A stretch of 64,000 bases of DNA from Secundilactobacillus mixtipabuli. GTDB lineage: Bacteria; Bacillota; Bacilli; Lactobacillales; Lactobacillaceae. The stretch is from the NCBI RefSeq assembly GCF_002217925.1, contig NZ_BCMF01000004.1, forward strand, positions 124,001-188,000, written 5' to 3'. This document shows positions 8,109 through 17,008 of this stretch, in pieces (within the stretch, counting starts at the first letter, position 1; every line of letters starts with the position of its first letter). Under the pieces are notes generated by a model that worked only from the letters and a program-made list of their open reading frames with translations, did not search any database and was not told where the DNA came from. A program made the translations under genes and the position numbers.

Positions 8109-9683
8109 TTATGAATTTACTGCTTGGGTAGGCGATAAAATCAGCTTACCGTGAATAGCAGATTTGCGTTCCACCGTAACTGGACGGTGTGCAGGTACTT
8201 CGTTGATTTCCGGAGATGGTGTAAAGACCAGCTCGTGGTCGTGTTGAACCAACCGACGAATCGATAGCAGTATGACCGCACAAACCCCAATCAACGGGAA
8301 CCCAGCCAAGACTGAAATCGTCTGAATCACTTTGAAACCACCCACTAAGACTAATGAGAAGGCAAAAATCATAAAGATAATGACCCATGTCATCCGGTTG
8401 AAACGGGTTGGTTCGCGGCGATTCAGCGGCGTACTTGTAAACGATGACAGAATGTACGCTGAACCGGAAATGGTCGTTGCCAAGAAGATGAAGCATGACA
8501 GGCAGTAAAGCAGTGTCATCACTTGCTTCATTGGCAATGTCCCAATGACGGTTGCAATCACAGCAGCCTGACCCTGAGTGTTCAAAATGTGGACCAAGTT
8601 AATGACCCCATTTTGTTGCAGCCAGAGTGCGTAACCACCCATGACAGCATAGAATAATGCACAGCCAGTAAAGCCGTACAGCAACATGCCCATCAGCATC
8701 TGACGGATCGTCTTACCTCTAGAGATCTTCGCAATGAACAAGCCCATCACTGGCATGTATGACAACCACCAGCCCCAGTAGAAGATCGTATCCTGCTGAG
8801 TAGCACTTGGCTGCGTATTCGTAGCCATTGGCACAAACTTTTGTGCCAACATACCTAAACTGCGTGCTTCGTTCGTAATAATGTAGCGCGTTGGACCAAA
8901 GAATAAAATTAAGACCAGAAAACCGATGGCTAACCAAATATGCGCCATGCTTAATCGGTCAATCCCACCGTTCAGGCCTTTAAAGACCGTCACAGCAAAC
9001 AGACAGAATAAGACAAAGAATAAGCCCATTTCCAGTGGCAAACCGTATTTAACACCGGTTGCACTTGAAAATGCTTTGGCTGTAATTGGGACTTCCATCC
9101 CAATTGATGAACCAACACCACCAATAATACCAATCACGACAAGAACGTTGATCAAGCCACCAAAAAACTTTTTAGTTGATTGATGCTTATCACCATCTAA
9201 CATGCCGATCCCATCACTGAGCTTTTGAACGGGCTGACCCTTACGATACATCAGGTAACCAATCAAAACTGCAGCGGGTGCAAACATCATCCAAGCCATT
9301 GGCCCCCAGTTAAACTGTCCCATCATTGTGGCAGAAATATAGGCGGCGTGAGAATAGGCTTTGATGTGAAAAGGTGGATTTTGAATAACCGTCAGTGGAT
9401 CAGTGATCGACAGCATCATAATGCTGGCATCAATCGCAGTGGCAAACACCATTGCGCCCCACTTGAAACCACTGTAAACCGGCTTGTCATCAGGTTTTCC
9501 AATTTTAATTTTCCCATATCGGCTAAATGCCAATCCGATTAAGAAGACAAAGTTGATGATATAAATACCAAGGTACATCCACCCTAACTTTAGGTTCATC
9601 CAACTCAATAGGCCAGATAGCGGTGTTTGAAGACCCTTTCCACCGATCATTAACACTAAAGTTGCCAGTAAGAATAATCCCAC
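8109..9683 (-). CDS. BCCT family transporter (betaine/carnitine/choline type)
   Basis: Secondary transporter for quaternary ammonium compounds, 524 residues from the GTG at 9683, with about 12 membrane segments. Characteristic blocks: FNWGPMAWMMFAPAAVLIGY, GGVGSSIGMEVP, TIFYWGWWLSYMPVMGLFIAKISRG (an aromatic substrate-box region) and TTISGSAYILSSF. The hydrophobic first helix clearly begins before GTG 9683: codons for KLINKWVFVPTV are in frame upstream, and a perfect AGAGGAGG lies 6 nt before an ATT codon at 9728. No ATG, GTG or TTG lies there, so a rare ATT start is likely and the true gene is probably 8109-9728. The C-terminal tail of about 45 residues is hydrophilic. Confidence 0.93.
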   Translation of the reverse strand: MGLFLLATLVLMIGGKGLQTPLSGLLSWMNLKLGWMYLGIYIINFVFLIGLAFSRYGKIKIGKPDDKPVYSGFKWGAMVFATAIDASIMMLSITDPLTVIQNPPFHIKAYSHAAYISATMMGQFNWGPMAWMMFAPAAVLIGYLMYRKGQPVQKLSDGIGMLDGDKHQSTKKFFGGLINVLVVIGIIGGVGSSIGMEVPITAKAFSSATGVKYGLPLEMGLFFVLFCLFAVTVFKGLNGGIDRLSMAHIWLAIGFLVLILFFGPTRYIITNEARSLGMLAQKFVPMATNTQPSATQQDTIFYWGWWLSYMPVMGLFIAKISRGKTIRQMLMGMLLYGFTGCALFYAVMGGYALWLQQNGVINLVHILNTQGQAAVIATVIGTLPMKQVMTLLYCLSCFIFLATTISGSAYILSSFTSTPLNRREPTRFNRMTWVIIFMIFAFSLVLVGGFKVIQTISVLAGFPLIGVCAVILLSIRRLVQHDHELVFTPSPEINEVPAHRPVTVERKSAIHGKLILSPTQAVNS

Positions 9684-9728
9684 AGTTGGTACAAAGACCC
9701 ACTTGTTGATTAACTTGCTTCTTAAAAT

Positions 9729-10173
9729 AATATTCCTCCTCTAATAATTGTACATACCGAAGACAGAGTGTGGCGCAAATCAAAGCGTTCGGCAAGGCTG
9801 TAAAAGGCCGCCCTTAACCGATGTCTGAAATAAATCCCGTTATCGAATTTAGATCTTTCATCAGCCAGCTTGAACCTCTACCTTGCGTAACTACCTTGAT
9901 TCGTGAAGTACACCATGACTTTTTATTAGCTAAGATATACTTGAAACCACCTATGAAATTGTTACCTTTCAACTCTGAAAACTCCGACGTATTTTCAAAC
10001 AGGTCAGCAAAGTACAAAACACAAAAAAGCTGTCGAAAACGGTCAAAGACCACTTGCAACAGCTTTCTCTGCAACAAATTGCCACTTCCAAATGTAACCC
10101 GAATGAATTTACATTTTCATTATACACGTTTGAAAGAATAAGTAAAATAAGCAGCAACAATAAGTAATTATTA
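9729..10173. other. Intergenic region, no supported gene
   Basis: Short overlapping frames exist on both strands, but none has a good ribosome site or a recognisable domain. The minus strand shows a TATAAT at 10119-10124 followed by a hairpin with TTTTTT at 10023-10067, which could make a short RNA or leader ahead of the BCCT gene. Confidence 0.5.
10023..10067 (-). terminator. Possible terminator of a short RNA or leader upstream of the BCCT gene
   Basis: Minus-strand AAAGCTGT and ACAGCTTT close an imperfect stem with an inner GGTC/ACC pairing, followed by TTTTTTG. Confidence 0.45.
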
Positions 10174-10725
10174 CTATTTGACTGTCTTGATCACTCTTGC
10201 GGGATTGCCTGCTATGACAACGTTATCGCCAAATGACTTGGTCACTACGGAACCAGCACCGACAACCACATTATCACCCAAGGTCACCCCAGGCAAGATT
10301 GTCACCCGGCCACCAAGCCAGGCATTATCACCAATTGTAATGGGCGCGCCTAACTCAACGTCCGCATTGCGCTTCACTGGATCTAATGGGTGAATCGGCG
10401 TGTAAAGGCCAATGTTGGGGCCGAAGTAGCAGTGCTCCCCGATCGTGATTGGGCAGGTATCCAAGAAAGTCATATCGTAATTGCCATAAAAATGATTACC
10501 AATATGGATATTGAAACCATAATCGAATTTAAACGAGGCTTCCACAAAAAAATCGTCGCCAACATCTGCTAATAGTGCTTTAAAGCGATTATTTCGGGCA
10601 TCATTATCCGTCAGATGATTGATTTCTTCTAGTTGCTGTCTCATATATACTCGGCGGTTGATCAATTCTGGGTCAAATTGATTATAAGGTTCCCCCGCCG
10701 TCATTTTTTCGCGTTCTGTCGTCAT
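10174..10725 (-). CDS. Maltose/galactoside O-acetyltransferase family protein
   Basis: 183-residue left-handed beta-helix acetyltransferase using acetyl-CoA, of the Maa/LacA/NodL group. An N-terminal Mac domain (MTAGEPYNQFDPELINRR) precedes hexapeptide repeats such as ITIGDNAWLGGRVTILPGVTL. The catalytic histidine is in LYTPIHPLDP. It probably detoxifies sugars that cannot be metabolised. The start ATG is behind AGGAGTG. It is a single gene. Confidence 0.92.
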   Translation of the reverse strand: MTTEREKMTAGEPYNQFDPELINRRVYMRQQLEEINHLTDNDARNNRFKALLADVGDDFFVEASFKFDYGFNIHIGNHFYGNYDMTFLDTCPITIGEHCYFGPNIGLYTPIHPLDPVKRNADVELGAPITIGDNAWLGGRVTILPGVTLGDNVVVGAGSVVTKSFGDNVVIAGNPARVIKTVK

Positions 10726-10848
10726 AAATTGAACACTCCTTTACTATTAAGCATATCACATGTGGTTGATTCAAGCTTAATTGCTTTCATCAGCCGTTAT
10801 TTGCACTAAACTGTAGTGGTAGGAAAAATGAAAGAAGAGGCGATCGAT

Positions 10849-11421
10849 TTGAAACTTGCACTGACTATTTTTCTGCTAAATGCTTGTTATATTACATTAA
10901 ATACGTTTCGAACGATGCTAGTTGTCCGTCGCCAGCGGTTATGGGCCCCACTACTGGCCGTTCTTGAAGAATTTGTCTACGTTATCGCACTGGCAATTGC
11001 CCTGAAAAACATCAACTCGCCAGTTAACGTGATTGCTTACACCGTTGGTTTTGGGCTAGGCATTTACCTTGGCATCATTATTGAAGACCATGTTGCACTG
11101 GGCTACGTCAACTTTCAAGTAACCGTTAAAATCGATAATGATGACCCAAAGTACCAGCAAAATAAAAAGCTTCCGGAAGACCTGCGTAACAATGGTTACG
11201 GGGTCACGGAAACTTGGGGATACGGCCGTGATGGGTCACGCCTGATTTTGAATATCTTAGCACCCAGAAAAGCCGACCGCCGGTTAATGGAACTCATCCA
11301 TGAACTGGCGCCTGAAGCGTTTGTGATGGTCAATGAGCCCACCCAGATGTCCGGTGGCTTTTGGAGCAAAGAAGTTGAACGTCGCTTTAGAAAAGTGACC
11401 CATAAAGAAAAGCAAAACTAA
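10849..11421 (+). CDS. UPF0316 (DUF2179) membrane protein
   Basis: About 190 residues: three membrane helices in the first 85 residues (LALTIFLLNACYITLNTFRT; LAVLEEFVYVIALAIAL; VIAYTVGFGLGIYLGIIIED), then a cytosolic DUF2179 domain with LRNNGYGVTETWGYGRDGSR and NILAPRKADRRLMELI, matching the UPF0316 family closely. Function is unknown; DUF2179 folds resemble small ligand-binding domains. I place the start at TTG 10849, 8 nt after GAAGAGG, because family members begin with this first helix; in-frame ATG 10828 is an alternative. Confidence 0.88.
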   Translation: MKLALTIFLLNACYITLNTFRTMLVVRRQRLWAPLLAVLEEFVYVIALAIALKNINSPVNVIAYTVGFGLGIYLGIIIEDHVALGYVNFQVTVKIDNDDPKYQQNKKLPEDLRNNGYGVTETWGYGRDGSRLILNILAPRKADRRLMELIHELAPEAFVMVNEPTQMSGGFWSKEVERRFRKVTHKEKQN

Positions 11422-11442
11422 ACCATTTCATCAAGCACTGGG

Positions 11443-12291
11443 CTATGGATTTTTGAATAAATCCAGTTGTTCCAGTGCTTTTTGAATATCAGAAACGGAT
11501 TGATCAACCTGTTTTTGCTGCTTGGGTGCCTGTTTGGGATAATTCTTCTTAACCGTCCCAGCTGGCTTAACTTTTTTAGTTTGCAACGGTTGTTTGGTTG
11601 TTGTTGAGTGGCTCTGAATCGGTCGTCCAGCTTTCACCATCTCATCCATGGTTTTGTTTAATAAACCATCCACAAAGATGTTGCCCTGATTGTCCGCGTG
11701 TCCCTTTGTCCAAACGAGGGACAGTTTGGGGAATTTTGGCAGTAATTGACTGACTTTTTGCCACAGTTCAGCATTCATTAACTCCCCGCCAGAGCGACGC
11801 CAACCCCGTTTTTGCCAGCCTTTCAGCCAGCCCTTATTAATGGCATCCAAAACGTACTTCGAATCCAGCACCAGCGTAATATCAGCAGTTTGCTGATTTT
11901 GATCGATCAAAGCTTCCAACGCCTTGATAAACGCCATAATTTCCATCCGGTTATTGGTAGCGCCCCACTCGCCGTCAGAATCACTTAGCACTTTATCAGG
12001 TAATTCTAATCGATAAGCCCAAGCAGCCGGATCAGAGGCTTTCACATGCCCCCCCTTAACATTACCAGAGTTGCGCGTTCCGCCATCCGTATAACCAAAG
12101 ATCATACCAGCAGTATTAGGGCGCGCTGTTTTCGCTTGACCCATAAATTGCTGAGCCTCTGCTTCCGTATTAAAGCCCTTGAACTCAGCGCCCGAAAACC
12201 CCGAAACTTCTTTTTGAGCTTCTGGCCAGCTGGTATAAATTCCTGGGTGCTGGCCCTTTCGTACAGCATAATATTTGCCCAAAACAGTCAC
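11443..12291 (-). CDS. rnhA: Ribonuclease HI with N-terminal viroplasmin domain
   Basis: Degrades RNA in RNA-DNA hybrids. 282 residues in two domains: residues 4-50 form a caulimovirus-viroplasmin-like hybrid-binding domain (YYAVRKGQHPGIYTSWPEAQ), and residues 85-215 are the RNase H domain. Catalytic acids are visible as D in GYTDGGTRN, E in NNRMEIMAF, D in LVLDSKYV and the final D in NIFVDGLLN; the handle region is WLKGWQKRGWRR. A lysine- and glutamine-rich tail follows. AGGAAGGTGAC precedes the start. It is convergent with the UPF0316 gene with little space and no clear terminator. Confidence 0.95.
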   Translation of the reverse strand: MTVLGKYYAVRKGQHPGIYTSWPEAQKEVSGFSGAEFKGFNTEAEAQQFMGQAKTARPNTAGMIFGYTDGGTRNSGNVKGGHVKASDPAAWAYRLELPDKVLSDSDGEWGATNNRMEIMAFIKALEALIDQNQQTADITLVLDSKYVLDAINKGWLKGWQKRGWRRSGGELMNAELWQKVSQLLPKFPKLSLVWTKGHADNQGNIFVDGLLNKTMDEMVKAGRPIQSHSTTTKQPLQTKKVKPAGTVKKNYPKQAPKQQKQVDQSVSDIQKALEQLDLFKNP

Positions 12292-12476
12292 CTTCCTATC
12301 AGTTTAAATGTTGTTAAAGTTTAGTAAATTCTTATTACAATCCCAATTTTCCGGTAGTCAATCATACTAATTCTGTGAAAATTATGCTAAGGTTATTAGT
12401 GTACACATTTGATGTAAAATTTGACGTTTAAACCAAAACTTTGTTATTAACCAGTTGTTCAAGAGGAGGAACTCTG

Positions 12477-12932
12477 ATGTCTGAAATCCACGCTCAGCTC
12501 ATCAACATCGATCAAGCCCACGCCTTGTTGAAAGAGCAACATAATCAAGCCAACGAACTTTTCCCGGAACTTACACTTACCGGCCAATATATCCTACCAG
12601 ATTACCGGCTAACTCGTAAACGGGAAGCGTTCAAAATTCGTAAACATACTTTCTTGAAGCGCCATTACAAATCCTATGTGGCTTTTGACTCTGAAAACGG
12701 TCAAACCCTTTGGATGCGTAATTTCTCAAGTCTGACCCAAGCGTTATTTTGGCTTCAAACAGGGCTTAAACCTGGCGATACAGACAGCGAATTTTCGTTC
12801 AAAGAATGGCACGAAAACCACGCTGACGAAATTGAAGGCTACAAAGAACAGCTTCGCTCGCTTCACAAGCAGGCTGTTGCTAAAAAGAAAGCCACTGAAT
12901 CTCGGGCACATAAGCCTAAGAAACACGCGTAA
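12477..12932 (+). CDS. Hypothetical protein, 151 residues
   Basis: I do not recognise this protein. The start ATG at 12477 sits 7 nt after AGAGGAGG, so the gene is well supported; the longer frame to 12441 is not. It has a helical N-terminus, a central part rich in Arg and Lys (RLTRKREAFKIRKHTFLKRH) and a basic tail ending in KKATESRAHKPKKHA. There is no signal peptide and no membrane helix, so it is cytoplasmic and may bind nucleic acid; that is inference from charge only. It is followed by its own terminator. Confidence 0.75.
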   Translation: MSEIHAQLINIDQAHALLKEQHNQANELFPELTLTGQYILPDYRLTRKREAFKIRKHTFLKRHYKSYVAFDSENGQTLWMRNFSSLTQALFWLQTGLKPGDTDSEFSFKEWHENHADEIEGYKEQLRSLHKQAVAKKKATESRAHKPKKHA

Positions 12933-12938
12933 TCAACT

Positions 12939-12966
12939 AGTTCTGGATTGATTCAGAACTTTTTTG
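12939..12966 (+). terminator. Terminator after the 151-residue protein
   Basis: AGTTCTG / CAGAACT stem, loop GATTGATT, then TTTTTTG. Confidence 0.8.
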
Positions 12967-13001
12967 ATCTTTAAGACATCAGTTTTTCTAAATCATAAAC
13001 C

Positions 13002-13048
13002 AAAATCCCTTAGGACAGTGTAAACTCATCGCTGCTCTAAGGGATTTT
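13002..13048 (-). terminator. Terminator after the amidohydrolase gene
   Basis: 12-bp perfect stem AAAATCCCTTAG / CTAAGGGATTTT; on the minus strand it ends in a T-run. Confidence 0.8.
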
Positions 13049-13070
13049 TACGTTGTTTAAGTTTTAACAC

Positions 13071-14327
13071 CTACTTGGTAATGCTGCTTTGTCCAAAGTA
13101 AGTTTTGACTTCTTGTGGTTGTGTCTTAACGGTCACGACACCATGGTGAATGGCATACAAAACTTCAGCCCGTTCATTCAATGCATCGTAGAAATTATCA
13201 CGGTTTAAAATAATGCAGTTTGCTTGTTTGCCAACTTCAATCCCGTAGTGGTCCAAAATATGCATGGCGCGAGCACCATTTTGAGTGACATACTTGTATG
13301 AATTCATGATTTGATCATAACCCATAGTTTGTGCCACATGAAGGCCCAGGTGCAATGGATCCAGCATGTTGCCGTCACCCATTGGATACCAAGGATCTTT
13401 GATATCATCTTCACCGAATGCAACGTTGATGCCGTCTTCGGTTAATTCCTTAACTCGAGTCATCCCCCGACGCTTTGGATAAGTATCAAATCGGCCGCCA
13501 AGGAAAGTGTTGACCAACGGATTAGCGATCATGTTGATACCAGACATCTTCAACAACCGGAATAATTTGTAAGCATAAGCGTCATTGTATGAACCTAACG
13601 CAGTTGTATGGCTGGCAGTCACTTGGTCACGCATGCCAGTTTCGTAGGCCAACGTCGCTAAGGTTTCCAGTCCGCGTGCTGCTGGGTCATCAATCTCATC
13701 ACAATGGACATCGATCAATTTATCATATTTTTCGGCTAAATCGCTGACAAAATGCAAAGATTGAACGCCGTATTCACGGTTAAATTCAAAGTGGGGAATC
13801 CCACCGATAACGTCAACACCCATTTCGGCAGCCTTGGTCATTAATTTCTTTCCATGAGGGAAGGATAAAATCCCTTCTTGAGGAAAGGCAACTAACTGTA
13901 ATTCAATAAAGTCTTTAACTTCATCTCGAACCTGAAGTAAGGCCTTTAAAGCTGTTAAGTTAGGATCCGTTACGTCAACGTGTGACCGCACGAATTGTGT
14001 CCCGTGACTAGCTTGCTTCTTAAGCGTTTGGGTCGCCCGCGTCTTCACGTCTTCAATGGTCAGTTTTTGCTTCCGTGCTGACCAGATTCTAATCCCATCA
14101 AACAGCGTCCCACTCTGGTTCCATTCTGGATCCCCAGCGGTTAAAGTTGAATCCAAGTGAACGTGGGGATCAACAAATGGCGGCAGTAATAATTTACCCC
14201 GACCATCAATCAAGCCTTCGTTGTCCTTTGGTGCGATGTGGTTAGCGATCTGAACAAACTTTCCATTCTCGATTCGAACGTCTTTTAAGGTTTCACTATT
14301 CTCAATTGATACCTGTTGTATCAGCAT
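13071..14327 (-). CDS. Amidohydrolase of the cytosine deaminase (CodA) family
   Basis: 418-residue TIM-barrel metal hydrolase. Metal and catalytic residues: HVHLD in PPFVDPHVHLDSTL, the histidine in FVRSHVDVTD, HCDEIDD (His plus catalytic Glu), SHTTALGSY, and the aspartates in GEDDIKDPWYPMGDGNML. The last block is nearly the CodA signature, so deamination of cytosine or a related pyrimidine or isocytosine is likely. No codB-type permease is adjacent, and the conserved H before DD in E. coli CodA is E here, so the substrate could differ. The start ATG at 14327 follows GGAGG; the longer frame to 14366 lacks a ribosome site. Confidence 0.85.
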   Translation of the reverse strand: MLIQQVSIENSETLKDVRIENGKFVQIANHIAPKDNEGLIDGRGKLLLPPFVDPHVHLDSTLTAGDPEWNQSGTLFDGIRIWSARKQKLTIEDVKTRATQTLKKQASHGTQFVRSHVDVTDPNLTALKALLQVRDEVKDFIELQLVAFPQEGILSFPHGKKLMTKAAEMGVDVIGGIPHFEFNREYGVQSLHFVSDLAEKYDKLIDVHCDEIDDPAARGLETLATLAYETGMRDQVTASHTTALGSYNDAYAYKLFRLLKMSGINMIANPLVNTFLGGRFDTYPKRRGMTRVKELTEDGINVAFGEDDIKDPWYPMGDGNMLDPLHLGLHVAQTMGYDQIMNSYKYVTQNGARAMHILDHYGIEVGKQANCIILNRDNFYDALNERAEVLYAIHHGVVTVKTQPQEVKTYFGQSSITK

Positions 14328-14510
14328 CTTATTACAACCTCCAGCATATTTAGTTAACGCATACAATTAAATTATACCACGTGGCCTATCAATTATTGAT
14401 TTCACTATTAATTTCTCTCATAATCCGTTGATTGCGCATTAACATATTACTTTTAAACGCGCTTTAATTTCGCTATAGTGGGATTAAAGGAAAACGAAGG
14501 AGGAATGGCT

Positions 14511-15854
14511 ATGTCAGTCCCTAACCGTCAGCGGCTTTCGTTACCAAAAGCGCTGACCCTCGGCTTTTTAATGATCATTCTAATCGGCACGATTCTGCTC
14601 AGCCTGCCGATTGCAACCCGTGGCGCCCAGACGACTTCCATCTTGGATGCCCTCTTCACAGCAACCAGTGCCACTTGCGTTACCGGGCTGACGCTGGTCA
14701 GTACGGCGTTTCACTGGTCCCTTTTTGGCCAAGTCGTGATTTTATTCCTCATGGAAATTGGCGGTTTAGGCTTCATGACTTTCACCGTCATGCTCTTTTT
14801 ATTTATGCGTCGGCAAATGCGGCTTTCAACCCGCCTGTTAGCTCAGGAATCGCTCAATCTGGATAATTTATCTCAGCTGAACGTCATTAAACTCATTTTA
14901 TTGCTTTCATTAATTATTCAACTAACTGGCGCTGGCTTACTGATGGTCGACTTCTATCCCCGTTATGGTCTCATCAAAGGTCTCTGGTTCAGTGTGTTCC
15001 ACGCTGTTTCGGCCTTTTGTAACGCTGGCTTTGATTTATTTGGCAACAGTCTAGAGGGGTTTGTGAATGACCCTTACGTGCTCAGTGTGATGTCGATTCT
15101 GATCATTGCTGGTTCCTTTGGTTTCCTAGTGTGGCAGGACCTGCTGTTATATCCGCGACGCCACCACCTGACCCTGCATACAAAGCTGGCATTGGGAACT
15201 GGCTCCGTGCTAGTGCTGCTTTCGATTATCGTTTACCTACTCAGTGAAAATAATTTAGCCATTCTTGGTCCGCACATTTCTTACAGTGAGCGCCTCCTGA
15301 ACACCGTCTTTATGGCGATCACTCCCAGAACTGCCGGCTTAGTCACGCTGCCCTATCAGCAATTGTCAATTTCCAGCATTGCGTTCACCATGTTGCTGAT
15401 GTTTATCGGCGGGACACCGGGATCAACTGCAGGTGGGGTTAAAACAACCACGATTGGGCTGCTCACCGTGCAAAGTATCGCAACGCTTCGCGGCAAACGA
15501 GATGCCACTTTTGGCCACCGGCGCTTTACTCAGGATAACGTTTTTCGGGCTCTGACGTTGATCTTCGTTGCGTTAACCATTCTTGCGGTAGCAACTTTAA
15601 TTTTATGTGCCACCCAGCCGATTCCCAAAAATGACGGTCTGCAAACCGTCACTTTCGAAGTCCTGGCCGCTTTTGGAACAACGGGGATTTCATTAGGGCT
15701 GACACCCCACCTGAACGTTCTTGGCAAAGTGATCATCATGTTTTTGATGTTCATTGGCCGGGTTGGTATTTATACCGTCATGTTTTCACTGCTGAACGCA
15801 AACCGCAAACAACCCAAGTACCGTTACCCAGAGGAGAGTGTTTTAATTGGTTAA
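14511..15854 (+). CDS. ktrB: Potassium uptake protein KtrB (TrkH family)
   Basis: Membrane channel subunit of a Ktr potassium (sodium-assisted) uptake system, 447 residues. Four pore loops are visible with their filter glycines: TSATCVTGLTL, SAFCNAGFDLFG, TPRTAGLVTLP and AFGTTGISLGLTP; the gating loop includes GTPGSTAGGVKTTT. The start ATG at 14511 is 7 nt after AAGGAGG. It overlaps ktrA by 8 bp, which implies translational coupling in a two-gene operon. Lactobacillaceae use such systems for osmotic adaptation and potassium homeostasis under c-di-AMP control. Confidence 0.95.
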   Translation: MSVPNRQRLSLPKALTLGFLMIILIGTILLSLPIATRGAQTTSILDALFTATSATCVTGLTLVSTAFHWSLFGQVVILFLMEIGGLGFMTFTVMLFLFMRRQMRLSTRLLAQESLNLDNLSQLNVIKLILLLSLIIQLTGAGLLMVDFYPRYGLIKGLWFSVFHAVSAFCNAGFDLFGNSLEGFVNDPYVLSVMSILIIAGSFGFLVWQDLLLYPRRHHLTLHTKLALGTGSVLVLLSIIVYLLSENNLAILGPHISYSERLLNTVFMAITPRTAGLVTLPYQQLSISSIAFTMLLMFIGGTPGSTAGGVKTTTIGLLTVQSIATLRGKRDATFGHRRFTQDNVFRALTLIFVALTILAVATLILCATQPIPKNDGLQTVTFEVLAAFGTTGISLGLTPHLNVLGKVIIMFLMFIGRVGIYTVMFSLLNANRKQPKYRYPEESVLIG

Positions 15855-16524
15855 ACAAAAGCATGAAAATTACGCCGTTATTGGCTTAGGTCAATTTGGC
15901 AGTGCCATTTGCCAATCGCTGGTAGAGGCCAAACAAGAGGTCTTAGCAATCGACATTGACGAAGAAAAGGTCAATGAATTCACCAACATTGTGACCCGTG
16001 CCGTCATCGCCGATGCTCAGGATGAAGACACGATGAAAGAACTGGAACTCGGTAGTTTCGATCACGTTTTTATCTCGATTGGTCAAAACATCCAAGCCAG
16101 CATCATGGCAACGTTACTGACAAAAGAACTTGGCGCTAAGGACGTCATCTGCAAAGCCGAAAATGAAAATCACGCGCGCGTCCTCGAGAAAATTGGTGCG
16201 GATCAAATCGTCCGGCCAGAACGTGACATGGCTCGCCGAATCGTCTTTCATCAGCTGCAACCCAACATCGTAAACTACCTGATGTTAAATGACCAAGTGA
16301 CCATGGCTGAAGTTAAAGTTGATAACCCAGCCTTTATCGGCAAATCGCTCAACGAGTTAGCCGTCCGAAATAAATACCATATCAACATCATTGCCATTAA
16401 AACCGATGGCAAGGTCAATCTCTCCCCTGATGCCAACGATAAATTAAAATTGAACGATTTAATTTCGGTCGTTGGTTACACAACCGACGTTAACCAATTT
16501 AATTCAGATGCACAGTCTTCATGA
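15847..16524 (+). CDS. ktrA: Potassium uptake regulatory subunit KtrA
   Basis: Cytosolic ring-forming regulator of KtrB, 225 residues. The N-terminal RCK_N Rossmann fold begins YAVIGLGQFGSAIC and has acidic end of strand 2 in AIDIDEEKV, typical of ATP/NAD binding. The C-terminal RCK_C domain (about residues 145-220, VDNPAFIGKSLNELAVRNKY) is the usual c-di-AMP-binding module. The start is TTG at 15847 behind GAGGAG, inside the end of ktrB. A strong terminator follows. Confidence 0.95.
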   Translation: MVKQKHENYAVIGLGQFGSAICQSLVEAKQEVLAIDIDEEKVNEFTNIVTRAVIADAQDEDTMKELELGSFDHVFISIGQNIQASIMATLLTKELGAKDVICKAENENHARVLEKIGADQIVRPERDMARRIVFHQLQPNIVNYLMLNDQVTMAEVKVDNPAFIGKSLNELAVRNKYHINIIAIKTDGKVNLSPDANDKLKLNDLISVVGYTTDVNQFNSDAQSS

Positions 16525-16545
16525 TAGGAAGCAGCATTGAAGATG

Positions 16546-16585
16546 AATAAGCCCCATTCCAATTTTTTTTGGAATGGGGCTTATT
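16546..16585. terminator. Bidirectional terminator after ktrA and the SMR genes
   Basis: Perfect 15-bp stem (16546-16560 with 16571-16585) with an all A/T loop. Confidence 0.85.
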
Positions 16586-16613
16586 CGTATAAAAAAAGGA
16601 GTCTCGTTTGCAC

Positions 16614-16997
16614 TCAGCCCTTCACGTTCATCTTTTCTTCTACCTGCAACGCTTCGTAATCCACTTCTTCTTCGGCTTCACCAGACCAGTTCAGCGAAAT
16701 GATGCCAACGACAATCAAAACTAAGCCAAGAATCTCGCCAATTGAAAACGAGACGTGAAACAATGTCACGTCCAGTGCTGCAGTTAACACTGTCCCCGCG
16801 CCGGACCATAACCCGTAGGCAACGCTTAGTGGAACAACTCGCATGGCGTACGATAAGCAATAAAGCATGATCAAAAAGACGGCAATGCTTAAGAGGGTCC
16901 AAGATGCTTGCGTAAACTCCTTCGACAGCTTTAATGCAATTGCGCCAATGATTTCCGTGATAATTGAAATCCCCAGTGCTGCATAGTATTTAAACAT
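16614..16997 (-). CDS. SMR family efflux subunit
   Basis: Small multidrug resistance protein with four membrane helices. The essential glutamate in helix 1 is in IITEIIGAIALKLS; VPLSVAYGLWSGAGTVLT is the SMR signature of helix 3-4. It carries an acidic C-terminal tail of about 25 residues (GEAEEEVDYEALQVEEK), longer than in EmrE. Start: ATG at 16997, 7 nt after GAGGTG. It lies directly behind a second, different SMR gene, as in paired systems of the YkkCD/EbrAB type, where two subunits form the pump. Substrate unknown: cationic drugs or guanidinium-like compounds. Confidence 0.88.
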   Translation of the reverse strand: MFKYYAALGISIITEIIGAIALKLSKEFTQASWTLLSIAVFLIMLYCLSYAMRVVPLSVAYGLWSGAGTVLTAALDVTLFHVSFSIGEILGLVLIVVGIISLNWSGEAEEEVDYEALQVEEKMNVKG

Positions 16998-17008
16998 CCG
17001 CACTCACC

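Noticed and set aside
8146-8496. 116-aa minus frame inside the BCCT gene
   Set aside because: Shadow of the transporter's coding frame; no ribosome site or domain.
9821-10141. 106-aa plus frame and 87-aa minus frame in the region upstream of the BCCT gene
   Set aside because: No ribosome site, unlikely composition and mutual overlap; no family recognised.
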